Assembly (NCBI RefSeq): GCF_018131225.1
Contig: NZ_JAFCMM010000002.1
Location: 620,001-684,000 of the forward strand
DNA: 64,000 nt
Origin: Bradyrhizobium sp. U87765 SZCCT0048
Lineage (GTDB): Bacteria; Pseudomonadota; Alphaproteobacteria; Rhizobiales; Xanthobacteraceae
Reading direction: 5' to 3'
The notes beneath the pieces were generated by a model. That model worked only from the letters and a program-made list of their open reading frames with translations. It was not told the DNA's origin and did not search any database. The position numbers and the translations under genes were made by a program. This document shows positions 33,786 to 46,917 of the stretch, piece by piece; within the stretch, counting starts at the first letter, position 1; each line of letters begins with the position of its first letter.

Positions 33786-34379
33786 ATGCAGCCCTTCGTC
33801 ACCGTGTCCGGCCCCCTCGCGGCGCTGCCGGCCGCCAATATCGACACCGATGTCATCATGCCCAAGCAGTTCCTCAAGGGCATCGACCGCAGCGGCCTGC
33901 GCGACGGCCTGTTCTTCGACCTGCGCCGCGATCCGGATTTCATCCTCAATCGCGCCGGCTTCACCGAGGCGCGCTTCCTCGCCGTCGGGCCCAACTTCGG
34001 CTGCGGCTCGAGCCGCGAGCACGCAGTGTGGGGGCTCGCACAGTTCGGCATCCGCGCGCTGATCGGCTCGAGCTTCGCCGGCATCTTCAGCGACAACTGC
34101 GCGCGCAACGGCGTCCTGACCGTCTCGCTCGATGCCGACAGCCTCGCGCAGGTATTCGCCGCCGCAGGCGACGCCACCGACAACACCATCACCATCGACC
34201 TGCCGACGCAGACCATCGCGCGCGCGGCGGCGTGCTTGCGCATTCCCTTCGCGATCGATGCGCTGCAAAAGGACGCGCTGCTGACCGGCACCGACGCCGT
34301 CGGCGCCACGCTGCGCGACGCCGAGGCGATCCGGTCGTTCGAGACCGCCCATTTCGCCGCCAGCCCCTGGCTGGCCTGA
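33786..34379 (+). CDS. leuD: 3-isopropylmalate dehydratase small subunit homologue (LeuD-like)
   Basis: A 197-residue swivel-domain subunit. The family signatures are NIDTDVIMPKQFLKGIDRSGL near residue 18 (in part) and GPNFGCGSSREHAVWGL near residue 66, the substrate-recognition loop shared with LeuD and aconitase. ATG 33786 is preferred over GTG 33780 because GGAGG then lies 9 bases upstream. It starts 2 bases after the leuC-like stop, so the subunits are co-translated. No leuB or leuA homologue is present. Confidence 0.88.
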   Translation: MQPFVTVSGPLAALPAANIDTDVIMPKQFLKGIDRSGLRDGLFFDLRRDPDFILNRAGFTEARFLAVGPNFGCGSSREHAVWGLAQFGIRALIGSSFAGIFSDNCARNGVLTVSLDADSLAQVFAAAGDATDNTITIDLPTQTIARAAACLRIPFAIDALQKDALLTGTDAVGATLRDAEAIRSFETAHFAASPWLA

Positions 34380-34440
34380 AGGCGACAGGCGTGCGGGCGA
34401 GATTCCGCACGCGACCAAAAAACGATCCGGGAGGACAGAC

Positions 34441-35781
34441 ATGACGACCATCGAGCTGCCGGCGCAGTCAGCCGCGCCCGTTGCCGGCCACGCCCGGTCG
34501 GGACCGTGGTGGCGGCAGCAATATGTGCTGGTGATCGCCGGCGCGGCGTTCGGCGGCCTCGCCGGCTGGCTGTGGCCGCTGCAAGCAGCGGCGCTGAAGC
34601 CGCTCGGCGACATCTTCATCGATCTCGTCAAGATGACGATCCCGCCGCTGGTGTTCTGCGTCGTCGTCACCGGCATCGCCCAGGCAGGCGACCTGCGCAG
34701 CGTCGGCCGCATCGGGTTGAAGGCGATCGTCTATTTCGAAGCCGTCACGGCGTTGGCGCTGCTGATCGGCATCGCCTTCGCCGAGTTCGTGCGGCCGGGC
34801 GACGGTGTCGCCCACGCGACGCCGGAGCAGGCGGCCACGGCGGCGCGCTACGCCACCGCCCATGTCGAATCGCTGTCGGCCTATGTCATGCACATGGTGC
34901 CGCAGAGCTTCATCGGCGCCTTCGCCGATGGCCAGGTGCTGCAGGTGCTGGTGCTGGCGCTGCTCACCGGCATCGGCCTGCTCACGCTGGGCGACAAGGC
35001 GGCTCCGCTGCGCGCGACTTTCGGCCAGCTTTCCGATCTCGTGTTCGCGATCGTCCGCCTCGTGGTGCTGGCGGCGCCGCTCGGCGCGTTCGGCGCCATG
35101 GCCTTCACGGTCGGCAGGTTCGGGCTCGCCACCGTGTGGGGCCTTGCCCTGCTGGTGCTGACCGCATGGGCCGCGCTCGCCGCCTTCGTCGCGGTCGTGC
35201 TCGGCCTCGTCTGCCGCGTCGCCGGCATCCGCCTCCTCGACCTGATGCGCCTGCTGCGCGAGGAATTGCTGGTGGTGGCCGGCACGTCGTCGTCGGAAAC
35301 CGCGATTCCCGGCATGATGCGCAAGCTGCCGCTCGCCGGCGTACCAAGCGCCGTTACCGGCCTCGTCATTCCCTCCGGCTATTCGTTCAACCTCGACGGC
35401 GTCGCGCTGACGCTGCCGCTCAGCGTGCTGTTCATCGCCCAGGTCTACGGCATCCACCTGACCAGCGAGCAGCAACTCGGCCTGTTCGTGCTGATGCTGT
35501 TCACGAGCAAGGGCGCGGCCGGCGTCACCGGCGGCGCGTTCGCCGCGGTGGCGGCAACGGTCGTCGCCACCCGCGCCGTGCCCGCGGAGGGCCTCGCGCT
35601 GCTGCTCGGCGTCGACCGCTTCCTGTCGTTCGGGCGGGCGCTGGTCAACACCCTCGGCAACGCGGTGGCCGCCGTCGCGGTCGCCCGCTGGGAAGGAACC
35701 TTCGACCGCCGCGCCTGGACCGCCGCGGTCGCCGCCTCTCGTCTCTCTCCCTCCGATCGCCCTGAAAGGACCACCCCATGA
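34441..35781 (+). CDS. Dicarboxylate/amino acid:cation symporter (DctA/GltP family)
   Basis: A 446-residue inner-membrane symporter of the DAACS family. The transport core is clear: the serine-rich re-entrant loop VAGTSSSETAIPGMMRKL, the GYSFNLDGVALTLPLS helix, and LFTSKGAAGVTGGAF. These bind sodium or protons with a C4-dicarboxylate, or glutamate/aspartate. GGGAGG precedes the start. Its place between leuD-like and pdxA-like genes, overlapping pdxA by ATGA, says it imports the substrate of the module, probably a di- or tricarboxylate (inference). Confidence 0.93.
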   Translation: MTTIELPAQSAAPVAGHARSGPWWRQQYVLVIAGAAFGGLAGWLWPLQAAALKPLGDIFIDLVKMTIPPLVFCVVVTGIAQAGDLRSVGRIGLKAIVYFEAVTALALLIGIAFAEFVRPGDGVAHATPEQAATAARYATAHVESLSAYVMHMVPQSFIGAFADGQVLQVLVLALLTGIGLLTLGDKAAPLRATFGQLSDLVFAIVRLVVLAAPLGAFGAMAFTVGRFGLATVWGLALLVLTAWAALAAFVAVVLGLVCRVAGIRLLDLMRLLREELLVVAGTSSSETAIPGMMRKLPLAGVPSAVTGLVIPSGYSFNLDGVALTLPLSVLFIAQVYGIHLTSEQQLGLFVLMLFTSKGAAGVTGGAFAAVAATVVATRAVPAEGLALLLGVDRFLSFGRALVNTLGNAVAAVAVARWEGTFDRRAWTAAVAASRLSPSDRPERTTP

Positions 35782-36803
35782 CCGACGCAACCCTGCCGAT
35801 CCTCGCTCTCACCCCCGGCGACTGCACCGGGATCGGCCCGGAACTCGTGGCGAAGATCCTGCACGACCGGCGCATGGCGGGTGTCGCGCGCCTTGTCGCG
35901 GTCGGCGACGCCCGTGTGTTCGAACTCGGCATGCGGCAGGCCGACACACCGTTCTCTTATCGCCGCATCGCCTCGCCGGCCGAAGCCGACTGGTCGGCGC
36001 CGGAGGTGCCTCTGGTCGATCTCCGCAACATCGATCCGGCTCAGTTTCCGCCGGGCAAGGTCAGCTCCGAGTCCGGCCGCCTCACCGGCGATACGCTGGC
36101 GCAGACGATCGACTTCGCCAAGCGTGGCGAGATCGATGGTATTACCTTCGCCCCGCTCAACAAGCGCGCAATGTTCGATGGCGGCTGGCGCTTTCCCGAC
36201 GAGCACAAGATGTTCGCCCATCTGCTCGGCCACCGTGGCGGCTTCAGTGAGATGAACGTGCTGAAGAACCAGTGGATGTCGCGCGTGACCTCGCATGTCT
36301 CGCTGCGCCAGGCGCTCGACCTGATCACCGGTCCGGCGATCGAGGCGGCGATCGAGCTCGCCGACGCCACCATGCGCCGCGCCGGCATCGCCAAGCCGCG
36401 TCTTGCGGTCGCAGCGCTCAATCCGCATGGCGGCGAGAACGGCCTGTTCGGGCGCGAGGAGATCGAGATGATCCGCCCCGCGGTGGAGGCGATGGCGGCG
36501 CGCGGCTTCGACTGCCGCGGGCCATTCCCGGCCGATACCGTCTATGTCCGCGCCTTCGCCGGCGAATTCGATGGCGTGCTGGCGATGTATCACGACCAGG
36601 GCCAGATCGCGACCAAGGTGCACGGCTTCAACAAGGGCGTGACCATCACCGCCGGCCTCGAGACCGTGTTCACGACACCGGCGCACGGCACCGCGTTCGA
36701 CATTGTCGGCAAGGGCGTCGCCACCACCGGCGCCACCGAGAGCGCGATCCGTCTCGCCGCCCGCATCGCGGCAGCGCGCATGCAGGAGGCGCAGGCGGCG
36801 TAG
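35778..36803 (+). CDS. PdxA-family NAD-dependent dehydrogenase (PdxA2-like)
   Basis: A 341-residue member of the 4-hydroxythreonine-4-phosphate dehydrogenase family, related in fold to isopropylmalate and isocitrate dehydrogenases. Motifs are TPGDCTGIGPEL at the N-terminus, AALNPHGGENG, MYHDQGQIATKVHG, and FTTPAHGTAFDIVGKG. Two features suggest a catabolic PdxA2-type enzyme rather than vitamin B6 synthesis: it sits in a transporter-containing operon, and pdxA's usual partners surA and ksgA are absent. No DUF1537 kinase gene, the usual partner in threonate/erythronate catabolism, is present either. The substrate may therefore be a non-phosphorylated hydroxyacid made by the LeuCD-like enzyme (inference). 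Confidence 0.85.
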   Translation: MTDATLPILALTPGDCTGIGPELVAKILHDRRMAGVARLVAVGDARVFELGMRQADTPFSYRRIASPAEADWSAPEVPLVDLRNIDPAQFPPGKVSSESGRLTGDTLAQTIDFAKRGEIDGITFAPLNKRAMFDGGWRFPDEHKMFAHLLGHRGGFSEMNVLKNQWMSRVTSHVSLRQALDLITGPAIEAAIELADATMRRAGIAKPRLAVAALNPHGGENGLFGREEIEMIRPAVEAMAARGFDCRGPFPADTVYVRAFAGEFDGVLAMYHDQGQIATKVHGFNKGVTITAGLETVFTTPAHGTAFDIVGKGVATTGATESAIRLAARIAAARMQEAQAA

Positions 36804-37445
36804 TCAGCCGCGCGCGTCGAGCAGCGCGACGCGGATACCGAGATAGACGAATACGCCGCCAAGCGCGCGGTTGATCCATGCCAGGAGCCGCGGCGAGCGC
36901 TGCATCCGACCGGCGGTGCGCGCCGCGGCCACGGCGACCGAGAGATTCCACGCCGTTCCGGTGACGTTGAAGATCACGCCCAGCGCAAGGAACGCGAGCG
37001 GCTTCGACGGCGAGGCCGCATCGACGAATTGCGGCAGGAAGGCAAGAAAGAACAGCGCCACCTTCGGATTCAGCACATTGGTCAGCGCGCCTTGCCAGAA
37101 GATCTGGCGCAGCGTCCGCACCGGCGCCGCTGCCGGCGCAGGCGTCTCGCCGCCGCCCACGCGGGTCAGCACCATGCGCACGCCGATGTAGCAGAGGTAG
37201 GCGGCGCCGATCAGCTTGACCGCGGCGAACGCCGTCGACGACGCGGCGAGCAGCGCCGACAGCCCGACGGCCGCGGCGACGATATGGACGAAGCAGCCGA
37301 GACCGATGCCGAGTGCGCCGGCCGCGCCGCCGCGCCATCCCAGTTGCACGCTGCGCCCGATCACATAGGCGGTGTCAGGACCGGGCGTGACGTTGAGCAG
37401 CACGCCCGCGGCGACGAACAGCCAGAAATCATGGATGCCGAACAT
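36804..37445 (-). CDS. LysE/RhtB-family amino acid exporter
   Basis: A 213-residue membrane protein with about six hydrophobic segments. The family signature is FVAAGVLLNVTPGPDTAYVIG near the N-terminus, and TNVLNPKVALFFLAFLPQF follows the third segment. RhtB-type proteins export amino acids such as homoserine, threonine, leucine or lysine. ATG 37445 follows GGGGA. The stop is directly adjacent to that of the converging pdxA-like gene, with no bases between. Confidence 0.92.
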   Translation of the reverse strand: MFGIHDFWLFVAAGVLLNVTPGPDTAYVIGRSVQLGWRGGAAGALGIGLGCFVHIVAAAVGLSALLAASSTAFAAVKLIGAAYLCYIGVRMVLTRVGGGETPAPAAAPVRTLRQIFWQGALTNVLNPKVALFFLAFLPQFVDAASPSKPLAFLALGVIFNVTGTAWNLSVAVAAARTAGRMQRSPRLLAWINRALGGVFVYLGIRVALLDARG

Positions 37446-37485
37446 GCGTATCCCCACAAACGTTGGAGCCGGCGGCTCCGCAGAG

Positions 37486-37519
37486 ATTCCGGATCTGGCC
37501 CTTCGGGCCATCACGGAAT
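37486..37519. repeat. REP-like palindromic element
   Basis: A compound inverted repeat: outer ATTCCG (37486-37491) and CGGAAT (37514-37519), inner TGGCCC/GGGCCA around a TTC loop. The ends ATTCCGG and CGGAATGAC are typical of a short palindromic repeat family scattered between genes in Bradyrhizobium-type genomes (from memory of such genomes). Confidence 0.6.
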
Positions 37520-37585
37520 GACAATATCCTTGGCCGCCAACCCCGCCCGCCACGCGCCCACCGACGCGCCGGGCCGCATGGCGCT

Positions 37586-38533
37586 TCACTTGAACAGCGG
37601 CGTACCCGGCACGAAGGCGTCGAACGCCGCCCAGAACTGCGAACGGTAGCGGTCCTGCTCTTGCAGGATCTCGTGCTTCGCCCCTGCGATCACGAGATGC
37701 GAGCCGGCGCGCAGGTGATAGGCGAACTCCTCGATCGCGGCTGTCGACACGATGGTGTCGTTGCTCGCCGCCAGCATCAGGATCGGCTGGCGGATCTTCG
37801 AGGGATAATCGAGCGCGCGGAAGCCGTGCATGGTGCGAAACGCGGTGTCGGCCCAGGCGATGGTCGGCGCGGCGATGCCGAGCGTCGGATCCTCCGCCAG
37901 GATCGCCGCGTTGCGGGCATAGCGCACGGGATCGCTGGTGACGGGATTGCCGACGAACGGGCCGGTACCGACGATGGCGTCATCGCCGCGCGGCACATAG
38001 GCGCCGCCAAGGCCGGCGAAGCGCAGGATGCGCAGCAGGGTGCGGGTCGGCCAGCCGGTGACGCGGCCTGGCAGATCGATCATCGGTGCGGTCAGCACGA
38101 TGCGGTCGAACCAGCGCTTGCCGGCATAGGCGGTGCGCAGCAGCACCGCGCCGCCCATGGAATGGGCCAGCGCGAAATAAGGCGGCGGACAGTCCGGCAG
38201 CACGACCTGCTGGACGAATGTCTCGACGTCGATCTCGTAGTCGGAGAAGCGGCGGACATAGCCCTTGCGGCCGTTGCGCAGGCCGCGCGCGGAATGGCCC
38301 TGCCCACGCCAGTCGATCATCGCCACCGCGAAGCCGCGGTCGCGCAGGTCGCGCACCGTCTCGAAATACTTCTCGATGCATTCGCCGCGGCCTGTGAACA
38401 CGCACACCGTGCCCCTGCGGTTGGCCGGCGGCGCCCAGCGCGCGAAGCGCAGCTCGACCCCGTCGGGGGTCTTGATAGTGCCGCTGACGACGTCCTCGGG
38501 CACGGGATTGGCAGGAATCGAAAGGAGCGTCAT
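37586..38533 (-). CDS. Alpha/beta hydrolase, lysophospholipase (PldB/monoglyceride lipase)-like
   Basis: A 315-residue alpha/beta-hydrolase. The N-terminal GTVCVFTGRGECIEKY and AMIDWRGQGHSAR are hallmarks of the lysophospholipase L2/monoacylglycerol lipase group. The nucleophile serine is in LAHSMGGAVLL near residue 125, the acid is likely in LAASNDTIV, and the histidine in GAKHEILQEQ. It lacks a signal peptide. It probably hydrolyses a glycerolipid or lysophospholipid at the membrane. Upstream lies the divergent heat-shock gene. Confidence 0.9.
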   Translation of the reverse strand: MTLLSIPANPVPEDVVSGTIKTPDGVELRFARWAPPANRRGTVCVFTGRGECIEKYFETVRDLRDRGFAVAMIDWRGQGHSARGLRNGRKGYVRRFSDYEIDVETFVQQVVLPDCPPPYFALAHSMGGAVLLRTAYAGKRWFDRIVLTAPMIDLPGRVTGWPTRTLLRILRFAGLGGAYVPRGDDAIVGTGPFVGNPVTSDPVRYARNAAILAEDPTLGIAAPTIAWADTAFRTMHGFRALDYPSKIRQPILMLAASNDTIVSTAAIEEFAYHLRAGSHLVIAGAKHEILQEQDRYRSQFWAAFDAFVPGTPLFK

Positions 38534-38618
38534 GCGGCCGACCGGGAACCGTAAAGATGCTGAAAATGCTGCGATTTAGGGCGAGACGGAAGCTGGTGTG
38601 GCGGGCGCGGCCAGCCCC

Positions 38619-38646
38619 CTTGAACGCCGCGAGGCCCCTCCCATAT
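38619..38646 (+). promoter_or_regulatory. Sigma-32 (RpoH) heat-shock promoter
   Basis: CTTGAA at 38619-38624 and CCCATAT at 38640-38646 are separated by 15 bases, a near-perfect match to the RpoH consensus CTTGAAA-N11-16-CCCCATNT. Transcription would start near 38653, leaving a leader of about 125 nt before hsp20. Confidence 0.8.
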
Positions 38647-38652
38647 CACCTT

Positions 38653-38777
38653 CGTGCAGGCCACTACAGTGGTTCGGACGCCCAGTGGTCCGGATCATCA
38701 GGCTGCACGGACGACCCAAAAGCCCGGCCCTTGCGGCGGGCAAGACGACAGCTCGCTCATCGAGAGGAGAACACACC
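38653..38777 (+). promoter_or_regulatory. ROSE-like RNA thermometer in the hsp20 leader
   Basis: The leader can form several hairpins: TTCGGAC/GTCCGGA (38673-38694) and CTTGC/GCAAG (38730-38744). A final one places UCGCU (38753-38757) against the ribosome binding site GAGGAG (38764-38769). UCGCU fits the conserved U(U/C)GCU of ROSE elements, which melt on heating and free the ribosome binding site of small heat-shock genes in Bradyrhizobium. The assignment rests on motif, position and gene type. Confidence 0.6.
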
Positions 38778-39242
38778 ATGCGTACCTACGACCTGACCCC
38801 CTTCTATCGCTCCACCATCGGCTTCGACCGCCTGTTTAACCTGCTGGACCAGTCCAGCGCCGAAGCGGCCCCCGGTTATCCGCCCTATAACATCGAGCGC
38901 ACCGGCGACAACGCCTACCGCATCACCGTCGCGGTCTCCGGCTTTTCGCAAGACGAGCTGTCCATCGTCGCGAAGGAGAACACGCTGACGATCAAGGGCG
39001 AGAAATCCGTCTCCGACAACAAGGACAAGTCCGAGGTGCTGTACCGCGGCATCGCGGCTCGCGCTTTCGAGCGGGTCTTCCAGCTCGCCGACTATGTCCA
39101 GGTCAAGAATGCCTCGCTTGAGCACGGCCTGCTCCATGTCGACCTCGTCCGCGAGATTCCCGAGGCCAAGAAGCCCCGGCAGATCGCGATCACGAGCGGC
39201 GGCCAGCCGGTCAATGCCCAGGTGACCCAGGTCGCCGCCTGA
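38778..39242 (+). CDS. Small heat-shock protein Hsp20
   Basis: A 154-residue class A small heat-shock protein (IbpA/HspA type), an ATP-independent holdase. The N-terminus MRTYDLTPFYRSTIGFDRLF is typical of the group. The alpha-crystallin domain runs from about residue 38 (NIERTGDNAYRITVAVSGFS) to 130, with the conserved ASLEHGLLHVDLVREIPE strand. ATG 38778 lies 8 bases after GAGGAG. An RpoH promoter, a ROSE-like leader and a strong terminator bracket the gene, so it is a single-gene heat-shock unit. Confidence 0.95.
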   Translation: MRTYDLTPFYRSTIGFDRLFNLLDQSSAEAAPGYPPYNIERTGDNAYRITVAVSGFSQDELSIVAKENTLTIKGEKSVSDNKDKSEVLYRGIAARAFERVFQLADYVQVKNASLEHGLLHVDLVREIPEAKKPRQIAITSGGQPVNAQVTQVAA

Positions 39243-39284
39243 CGGCAGCCTGCCCTTCACAATTTTCTCCAGGTTCGTCGAGAA

Positions 39285-39313
39285 AGCGCCCCGTTGCCCC
39301 GGGGCGCTTTTTT
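39285..39313 (+). terminator. Rho-independent terminator of hsp20
   Basis: Nine-base stem AGCGCCCCG/CGGGGCGCT with a six-base loop, followed by six T residues. Confidence 0.92.
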
Positions 39314-39351
39314 GTGTGGATCGATCGCGACGACCGCCGGCCGCACAGTTG

Positions 39352-40047
39352 CTATTCGAAACCCTGAACCGGCGGCATGTCCTGGGTGGGTTGCAACTGG
39401 ACCGCCGCCCGGGCGGCGGCCGGCGCAGCGGCCTGCTGCTGGACGGGCACCGCGGCACCGACGGTGCGCGGTTCCGCGGCCGGCACCTTTGCAGCTTCCG
39501 GCTTCGGGGCAGGCAGGGGCGGCGGGGTGCGGCTGGCAACCTTGGGAACCGGAAGCGGCGGCCGCAGGCTGTGGACGTCGGCCCGCTGGCTCCGCGGCGG
39601 CGCCTGCGGCAGTCCTGGCGGGCCATAAGCGCCGACCACCTCGGCGTCGCTCACCTCGGCGGGCAGGAACCGCACGATCCGACCGGTGTGGGCATCCAGC
39701 ACCACGCGGCCGTCGTCACCGTCGGGATTGATGGCCGAGATGGTGTAGACCCAGCGCCGCCGCACCGGCGGTCCCAGCGGCTCGAAGCCGGTGGCACGGA
39801 TGATGCGGACCACCTGGAACGGCGGCACGGCCTCCTCGTCGCCATCGGTGTCGCGAGGTCCGGCATGGCCGGCCCCAGCCAGCGGAGGCGGCGCATACGG
39901 CCCGCGCCGGATGATCACAGTGTCGGGATAAGGCGCGCGGATCTCGTCCGCCACCCGCGTCTGTGCCTGCGCGGCGCCCGCCATGAGGACGGCCGTCCCC
40001 GAAAATCCGGCCATCGCAACAATCCACCCCGAAATGATACGGCTCAT
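39352..40047 (-). CDS. Secreted proline/alanine-rich protein of unknown function
   Basis: A 231-residue protein with a signal peptide (about residues 1-29, ending AGAAQAQ). A central globular segment (about residues 75-140) contains RRRWVYTISAINPDGDDGRVVLDAHTGRI (in part), reminiscent of PepSY-like repeats that read a variable-length domain ending in a conserved strand. The last 90 residues are rich in proline, alanine and glutamine (PPPLPAPKPEAAKVPAAEP), as in envelope-spanning linkers. AGGAG precedes ATG 40047. No named family is recognised. It converges with the hsp20 gene. Confidence 0.75.
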   Translation of the reverse strand: MSRIISGWIVAMAGFSGTAVLMAGAAQAQTRVADEIRAPYPDTVIIRRGPYAPPPLAGAGHAGPRDTDGDEEAVPPFQVVRIIRATGFEPLGPPVRRRWVYTISAINPDGDDGRVVLDAHTGRIVRFLPAEVSDAEVVGAYGPPGLPQAPPRSQRADVHSLRPPLPVPKVASRTPPPLPAPKPEAAKVPAAEPRTVGAAVPVQQQAAAPAAARAAVQLQPTQDMPPVQGFE

Positions 40048-40560
40048 CGCACACGGCTCCTGAAGATGCCTCCCCGGTGTCCCCGGGTTATCCGCCAAGA
40101 TTCTTCAGGGATTCCGGCGGAGCTTGGGCCGGAACGCGGCGCGAGGGCCCCAAAGCAGGGCGCAAAATAGGCACGACGTCCGCTCCAATTCCGCCTATAG
40201 CGAATGCGGGAACGAACGCATGGGAGCGAGGACTCTCACGCGCTTGTGTGATAAGAAAAAATTTGGCAGTCTCTGAGCTAGGACAGTACGCCTGTCCCAT
40301 TTTTCCGGGAAACCGGCAGGAAGCCGACGACGCGGCGGCAACCTGGATGGGCAGGCGACCTGGATGGCAGATGTCAGGCCGGAAACGGCCAACATTTAAA
40401 AAAACAGCGTCTCCTGAAATGGCTCGCCCGGTGCGATGCGGCATTCACCTGATGCCGCCGCGCCGAAGCTGCGCCGACGTAACGACCACTTCAACGTTTT
40501 TTGGGGCGTCATCAAGGCGCACTGAAAACGAGGGACATATCGGGGGTGAGAGGGTTGGAC
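40048..40560. other. Non-coding region upstream of gltB
   Basis: About 510 bases between the divergent secreted-protein gene and gltB. It has an A-rich patch near 40250-40265 and, at 40263-40278, TTGGCAGTCTCTGAGC with the GG-N10-GC spacing of sigma-54 promoters. No coding frame is convincing. Confidence 0.5.
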
Positions 40561-45321
<4,761 letters not shown>

Positions 45322-45342
45322 TCATTCGAGGCATACGTTTCT

Positions 45343-46794
45343 ATGGGCAAGATTACCGGTTTTCTTGAGATCGACCGCAACGATCGCGTGTACGGTCCTG
45401 TCGCCGAACGGCTGAAGAACTATCGCGAATTCGTCATCCCGCTGGACGAGAAAGACCTGCGGGACCAGGCGGCGCGCTGCATGAACTGCGGCATCCCCTA
45501 CTGCCACGGCACCGGTTCGGTCGCGCCGGGCACGCCGGGCTGCCCGGTCAACAACCAGATTCCGGACTGGAACGACCTCGTCTACAACGGTAACTGGGAA
45601 GACGCCTCCCGCACGCTGCACTCCACCAACAATTTCCCGGAGTTCACCGGCCGCATCTGTCCGGCGCCGTGCGAGGCATCGTGCACGCTGAACATCGACG
45701 ACAACCCGGTCACCATCAAGACGATCGAGTGCGCGATCGTCGACCGCGCCTGGGACAATGGCTGGCTGAAGCCCGAAGTCGCCACCGAGAAGACCGGCAA
45801 GAAGGTCGCCGTGGTGGGTTCGGGCCCAGCGGGCCTCGCCTGCGCGCAGCAGCTCGCGCGCGTCGGCCATGAGGTCCACGTCTACGAGAAGCACGCCAAG
45901 GCCGGCGGCCTGCTGCGCTACGGCATTCCCGACTTCAAGATGGAAAAGGGCATCATCGACCGCCGCGTTGAGCAGATGGAAGGCGAAGGCGTCGTCTTCC
46001 ACTACGGCAAGGCGGTCGGCGGCAAGGACGGCATCGATCCCAACGAGCTGCTGCGGCTGTACGACGCCGTGGCGCTGACCGGCGGCGCCGAAGCGCCGCG
46101 CGACCTGCCTGTGCCCGGCCGCGAGCTCGACGGCGTCCATTTCGCGATGGACTTCCTGCCGCAGCAGAACCGCCGCGTCGGCAACGAACCGCTCGGCGAC
46201 ATCCATGAGATCCTCGCCACCGGCAAGGACGTCGTGGTGATCGGCGGCGGCGACACCGGCTCGGACTGCATCGGCACCTCGAACCGCCACGGCGCCAGGT
46301 CGGTGACCCAGCTCGAGATCATGCCGCAGCCGCCGGAGAAGGAAAACAAGGCGCTGACGTGGCCCAACTGGCCGCTGAAGATGCGGACATCGTCGAGCCA
46401 CCAAGAAGGCGCGGCACGCGACTTCGCGGTGCTGACCCAGAAGTTCAGCGGCGAGAACGGCAAGGTCACCAGGCTGCACTGCGTGCGCGTCGACGAGCGA
46501 CTGCAGCCGATCGCCGGCTCCGAATTCGAGATCAAGGCCGACCTCGTGCTGCTGGCGATGGGCTTCGTCCATCCGGTGCACGACGGCCTGCTGAAGACCC
46601 TCGGCGTCGATCTCGACCCGCGCGGCAACGTCCGCGCCTCGACCAACGACTACCGGACCTCGGTCGCGAAGGTGTTCACCTCCGGCGACATGCGCCGCGG
46701 CCAGTCGCTGGTGGTGTGGGCGATCCGCGAAGGCCGGCAGTGCGCTGCCTCGATCGACCAGTACCTGATGGGCGCGACCACGCTTCCGCGCTGA
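45343..46794 (+). CDS. gltD: Glutamate synthase (NADPH) small subunit
   Basis: A 483-residue FAD-containing subunit that passes electrons from NADPH to the large subunit. The N-terminal iron-sulfur cysteines include Cys46, Cys49, Cys54 and Cys67 in RCMNCGIPYCHG and GTPGCPVNNQIP. FAD binding is seen in VAVVGSGPAGLACAQQLAR and NADPH binding in VVVIGGGDTGSDCIGT. It is co-transcribed with gltB. A strong hairpin lies 14 bases after the stop. Confidence 0.97.
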   Translation: MGKITGFLEIDRNDRVYGPVAERLKNYREFVIPLDEKDLRDQAARCMNCGIPYCHGTGSVAPGTPGCPVNNQIPDWNDLVYNGNWEDASRTLHSTNNFPEFTGRICPAPCEASCTLNIDDNPVTIKTIECAIVDRAWDNGWLKPEVATEKTGKKVAVVGSGPAGLACAQQLARVGHEVHVYEKHAKAGGLLRYGIPDFKMEKGIIDRRVEQMEGEGVVFHYGKAVGGKDGIDPNELLRLYDAVALTGGAEAPRDLPVPGRELDGVHFAMDFLPQQNRRVGNEPLGDIHEILATGKDVVVIGGGDTGSDCIGTSNRHGARSVTQLEIMPQPPEKENKALTWPNWPLKMRTSSSHQEGAARDFAVLTQKFSGENGKVTRLHCVRVDERLQPIAGSEFEIKADLVLLAMGFVHPVHDGLLKTLGVDLDPRGNVRASTNDYRTSVAKVFTSGDMRRGQSLVVWAIREGRQCAASIDQYLMGATTLPR

Positions 46795-46808
46795 CACTCT
46801 CTCTCGGC

Positions 46809-46830
46809 GAGGACGCCCTGCGGCGTCCTC
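46809..46830 (+). terminator. Hairpin after gltD, possible weak terminator
   Basis: A perfect nine-base stem GAGGACGCC/GGCGTCCTC with a CTGC loop. It lacks an immediate T run (TTTT appears 10 bases later), so it may be a processing or attenuating structure rather than a full terminator. Confidence 0.45.
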
Positions 46831-46917
46831 GTGTCGCCGTTTTCGCCGGGCACGGAGGCACGCCCGGCGTTTCCCGGCCACGGTGGCCGGGTTCAGTCGT
46901 CGCGAGCGGACGCAGCC

